Shown piece by piece: positions 6,015-8,031 of a stretch of DNA of 8,031 nt (the stretch's first letter is position 1; each line of letters begins with the position of its first letter). This DNA is from an uncultured Micrococcales bacterium (lineage in GTDB: Bacteria; Actinomycetota; Actinomycetes; Actinomycetales; Microbacteriaceae). The notes under the pieces were generated by a model. The model was not told the DNA's origin, searched no databases, and saw only the letters and a program-made list of their open reading frames with translations. The translations under genes and the position numbers were made by a program. The stretch covers positions 1-8,031 of the forward strand of contig CAIKYE010000219.1 in the NCBI GenBank assembly GCA_903831585.1. The letters are read 5' to 3'.

Positions 6015-7146
6015 AGAAACCAACCTGCCAGGCACCGCTGCACTAATTGCCAAGCGGGTTTGGTGGGCTGCGCTGTTCGTTTTGCCACTGCTTTTTGTCG
6101 GTCTCTCATTGCTCGGTTGGGCCGGGCCAGCAAGCGTTTTGGCTCTGCTGTTTGTTGCCGTGATGCTTCTGCCGCTCGGTGCAAAGTCTCTTACTGTCGG
6201 CGTGGTTTATTCAGATCTGAACGCTGTGCGCGAGGGTTTTGCAAAGTTGAAGTCGATCGACATTCTCGTCTTGCCTAAGACCGGCACACTCACAGCGGGC
6301 AAACACTCGGTGGTTGGTGTGCATTCGTTTAGCACTGAAGTTTCGGCCGATGAGTTGCTCGAAATTGCGGCTGCGGTTGAAAGTGAGTCTGAACACTCGA
6401 TTGGACGAGCGACTGTCGCGGCTGCCGAACTGAGGGGTCTCGCAGTCCGCCCGGCCGCTCGCGATTTGCGTGCGATTCCGGGTGTTGGCATTACCGCGAT
6501 GATCGATGGCAAGGCCATCACCATCGGCGGGCCCTCGTTGCTCACCGCGCGCAATCTGACGCTCACGGTCGACCAGCTGCTCTTGGTTAATGATGAGAAC
6601 TCACGTGGTCGCACCGTGGGTTATCTAATTCGCGATAACGAGTTGCTCGGCTGCATCGTGACCGCAGACGCTGTCAACGAGTTTGCCGCACGCAAGATTG
6701 CCTCGTTGCAGAAGCTCGGCAAGAAAGTGGTTTTGCTTTCGGCTGACGCGCAGGGTGTTGTCGAATGGGTGGCAGGCCAAGTGGGTCTCGATGAGGCTTT
6801 TGGTGAAGTGTTGCCGCATCAGCGCCAGGCGTTTTTCGATCGATTGCAGGCAGACGGCAAAAGCATCGCGGTGGTTGGCAGTGAGTTTGAACCCGAGTCT
6901 GCGGCTATCGAAAAGCTTGCGCCGAGCCTCGAGGCTCTCGATTGGATTGTGGTTCGTGGCGGTCGACTCAGGGGCAAACTCTGGCAAAACCGCCTTGTGG
7001 CAGCTGTGTTGACGCTGGCCGGTTTGCCAATGGTGGTGTCTTCGTTTTCGTCTGAAAACCCAGCGGCCACACTGACCTACGGTGCGGTGCTAATCTCACT
7101 CTCAACCGCATTTGCGCTGTTTCAGACTTACTCGATGAAGAGGTAA
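6007..7146 (+). CDS. P1B-type (heavy-metal) ATPase-like protein lacking catalytic residues, probable pseudoenzyme
   Basis: A 379-residue membrane protein resembling the second half of P1B metal-transporting ATPases. In order it has two helices (about 18-38 and 41-64), a P/N-domain-like region (84-300), and two C-terminal helices (about 329-346 and 353-373). Family traces are LPKTGTLTAG (89-98), SESEH (126-130), PGVGITAMIDGKAITIGG (158-175), a D221 region, WQN (326-328) and a C-terminal helix pair in the usual place. However, the phosphorylated aspartate is proline (P90, codon CCT 6274-6276), the HP motif is HS, TGD is SAD (245-247), the hinge lysine after LP is missing (LPHQRQ, 269-274) and GDGxNDxP reads GSEFEP (291-296). 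The actuator domain, the earlier helices and the CPC metal site are absent. The frame is intact with coding-like composition, so it is probably maintained. It cannot be a conventional pump. A lipid kinase gene follows after three bases. Confidence 0.85.
   Translation: MSLETNLPGTAALIAKRVWWAALFVLPLLFVGLSLLGWAGPASVLALLFVAVMLLPLGAKSLTVGVVYSDLNAVREGFAKLKSIDILVLPKTGTLTAGKHSVVGVHSFSTEVSADELLEIAAAVESESEHSIGRATVAAAELRGLAVRPAARDLRAIPGVGITAMIDGKAITIGGPSLLTARNLTLTVDQLLLVNDENSRGRTVGYLIRDNELLGCIVTADAVNEFAARKIASLQKLGKKVVLLSADAQGVVEWVAGQVGLDEAFGEVLPHQRQAFFDRLQADGKSIAVVGSEFEPESAAIEKLAPSLEALDWIVVRGGRLRGKLWQNRLVAAVLTLAGLPMVVSSFSSENPAATLTYGAVLISLSTAFALFQTYSMKR
7137..7143 (+). promoter_or_regulatory. ribosome-binding site of the lipid kinase gene inside the preceding gene
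   Basis: GAAGAGG overlaps the last codons and the start of the stop codon region of the P-type-ATPase-like gene and lies six bases before ATG 7150. Unlike the first gene of the unit, this second gene has a conventional Shine-Dalgarno site, as expected for an internal operon gene. The three-base gap suggests translational coupling. Confidence 0.6.
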
Positions 7147-7149
7147 CCA

Positions 7150-8031
7150 ATGGTTCTTGGGCTGATAGTTAATCCCACCGCTGGTCGTGGTGCGGCTAGA
7201 GCTCATCATCCGATTATCAAGGCCGAGTTCGAGAGACTCGGTGTCGAAGTTATCGACTTGAGTGCGCGAAGCATCGAAGAAGCCGAAGCCAAGGCACGCA
7301 TGGCAATCGCTCACCAGCAGATTGACGCACTGGTCGTTGCCGGTGGCGATGGCATGGTTCACCTCGGTGTGAACTTGGTGACTGATGCGAAATTGCCGCT
7401 CGGCATTATTGCCTGCGGAACCGGAAACGACTCTGCTCGAGCTCTTGGTTTGCCAATCGAAAACGTTCTCTGGGCAACCCAGGTGGCCGCCGATCACATT
7501 GGTCGCACTAGAAGTGTTGACGTTGGAGCCGCAGAAAACGACCGTGGCAAGTTCTATTTCTTTGGCTCAATCTCGGCTGGGTTTGATGCTCTGGTTAATG
7601 CTCGTGCAAATAAGTGGAAGTTTCCAAAGGGTCCTTCGCGCTATAAGTTTGCAATGTTTCGCGAGCTAGCCGCTTTCAAGAAACTGCGTTACAAGTTGAT
7701 TGTCGACGGCGAGTATCACGAGATTGATGCAATGCTCTGCGCGGTTACCAACGTCGAGAGCTACGGCGGCGGCATGAGGGTTACTCCCGAGGCTCGGCCA
7801 GACGATGGCGAGCTGGATCTGTTTATCGTTCACAAGATTTCTCGCAGAGAACTAGTCAAGATATTTCCGAGTGTTTATACCGGCGGTCACGTAACCCACC
7901 CGGCGGTTGAAATTGTGCGAGTCAAAAAGGTTGAGATTGATTCGGGAAAAACTCCCGCCTTCGCCGATGGTGAGGCTGCCGGTCATTCGCCGCTAAAGAT
8001 TTCGGTGGTTGCTGCCGGGCTTCAGATTCTC
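7150..8031 (+). CDS. diacylglycerol kinase family lipid kinase (3' end outside window)
   Basis: The frame stays open from ATG 7150 to the window edge, giving 294 residues, nearly the full family length. It starts with LIVNPTAGRG (5-14, the N-terminal nucleotide-binding segment). The hallmark VAGGDGMVHLGVN (63-75) replaces the commoner GGDGTVNEV with a variant that I recall from actinobacterial members. Next come LPLGIIACGTGNDSARALG (82-100) and GSISAGFDALVN (139-150), then a beta-rich C-terminal domain with TNVESYGGGMRVTPEARPDDGELDL split over 200-224 and FADGE (271-275). Enzymes of this DagK/YegS type phosphorylate diacylglycerol or related lipids with ATP at the inner membrane face, recycling lipid or committing it to phospholipid synthesis. 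Sphingosine-kinase-like or other lipid specificity cannot be excluded. It is probably cotranscribed and translationally coupled with the preceding P-type-ATPase-like gene. Confidence 0.93.
   Translation, partial: MVLGLIVNPTAGRGAARAHHPIIKAEFERLGVEVIDLSARSIEEAEAKARMAIAHQQIDALVVAGGDGMVHLGVNLVTDAKLPLGIIACGTGNDSARALGLPIENVLWATQVAADHIGRTRSVDVGAAENDRGKFYFFGSISAGFDALVNARANKWKFPKGPSRYKFAMFRELAAFKKLRYKLIVDGEYHEIDAMLCAVTNVESYGGGMRVTPEARPDDGELDLFIVHKISRRELVKIFPSVYTGGHVTHPAVEIVRVKKVEIDSGKTPAFADGEAAGHSPLKISVVAAGLQIL

Noticed and set aside
5976..6053. Longer start for the MBL-fold gene at 6053
   Set aside because: The added 26 residues are unlike the family N-terminus, would overlap the divergent gene and its promoter, and the TATTCT box is positioned for the ATG at 5975.
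6274..6276. Sequencing error explaining proline instead of aspartate in the ATPase-like protein
   Set aside because: Changing CCT to GAT or GAC needs at least two substitutions, and the TGD, GDGxNDxP, HP and lysine motifs are lost as well, so one base error cannot account for it.
6007..7146. Pseudogene remnant of a heavy-metal ATPase
   Set aside because: Not fully excluded, but the frame is intact over 379 codons, has a promoter-like box and a forced start, ends in properly placed helices and is coupled to the next gene, all of which fit a maintained gene better.
1..8031. CRISPR array, insertion sequence or prophage elements
   Set aside because: No regularly spaced repeats, transposase-like frames or terminal inverted repeats were seen; the window is compact chromosomal coding sequence.

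Overview
The window looks like chromosomal DNA from a small-genome actinobacterium, most likely a freshwater Microbacteriaceae relative (Luna-type groups such as Rhodoluna or Aquiluna). Four things point there: the LeuB sequence is of the actinobacterial type, the base composition is moderately GC-rich (judged by eye), genes are packed with gaps of 3 to 83 bases, and tRNA-Gln sits beside gltX. This placement is an inference from protein character and gene order; no database search was possible. I see no mobile element, CRISPR array or sign of recent transfer, and no gene-free stretch longer than about 100 bases.

Left part (1-4705): the 3' end of an unrecognised gene, a short promoter-bearing gap, then a same-strand run of leuB (3-isopropylmalate dehydrogenase), ilvE (branched-chain aminotransferase), a fumarylacetoacetate-hydrolase-family enzyme and gltX (glutamyl-tRNA synthetase). 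leuB, ilvE and the FAH gene are closely spaced with Shine-Dalgarno-like sites. gltX has its own -10 box nine bases before its only possible ATG. leuB and ilvE together cover one oxidative step and the final transamination of leucine synthesis. The FAH enzyme's substrate is not evident.

Middle (4706-5327): a tRNA-Gln(CUG) with its own promoter and a strong intrinsic terminator, then a small four-helix membrane protein with a leaderless-type start. This gene converges on the next with only seven bases between the stop codons.

Right part (5328-8031): a minus-strand metallo-beta-lactamase-fold hydrolase is divergent from a two-gene plus-strand unit. The first gene of that unit is the most unusual object in the window. 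It is an intact 379-residue relative of heavy-metal P-type ATPases in which the phosphorylated aspartate is proline (PKTGT instead of DKTGT), the TGD and GDGxNDxP motifs are destroyed, and the actuator domain and CPC metal site are absent. Three bases later starts a diacylglycerol-kinase-family lipid kinase, which runs off the window. The divergent pair shares a 31-base intergenic region holding two back-to-back -10 boxes, each placed so that its transcript would begin at or next to the start codon. Boxes of the form TANNCT recur in front of five genes here, which suggests that leaderless or near-leaderless transcription is common in this genome.
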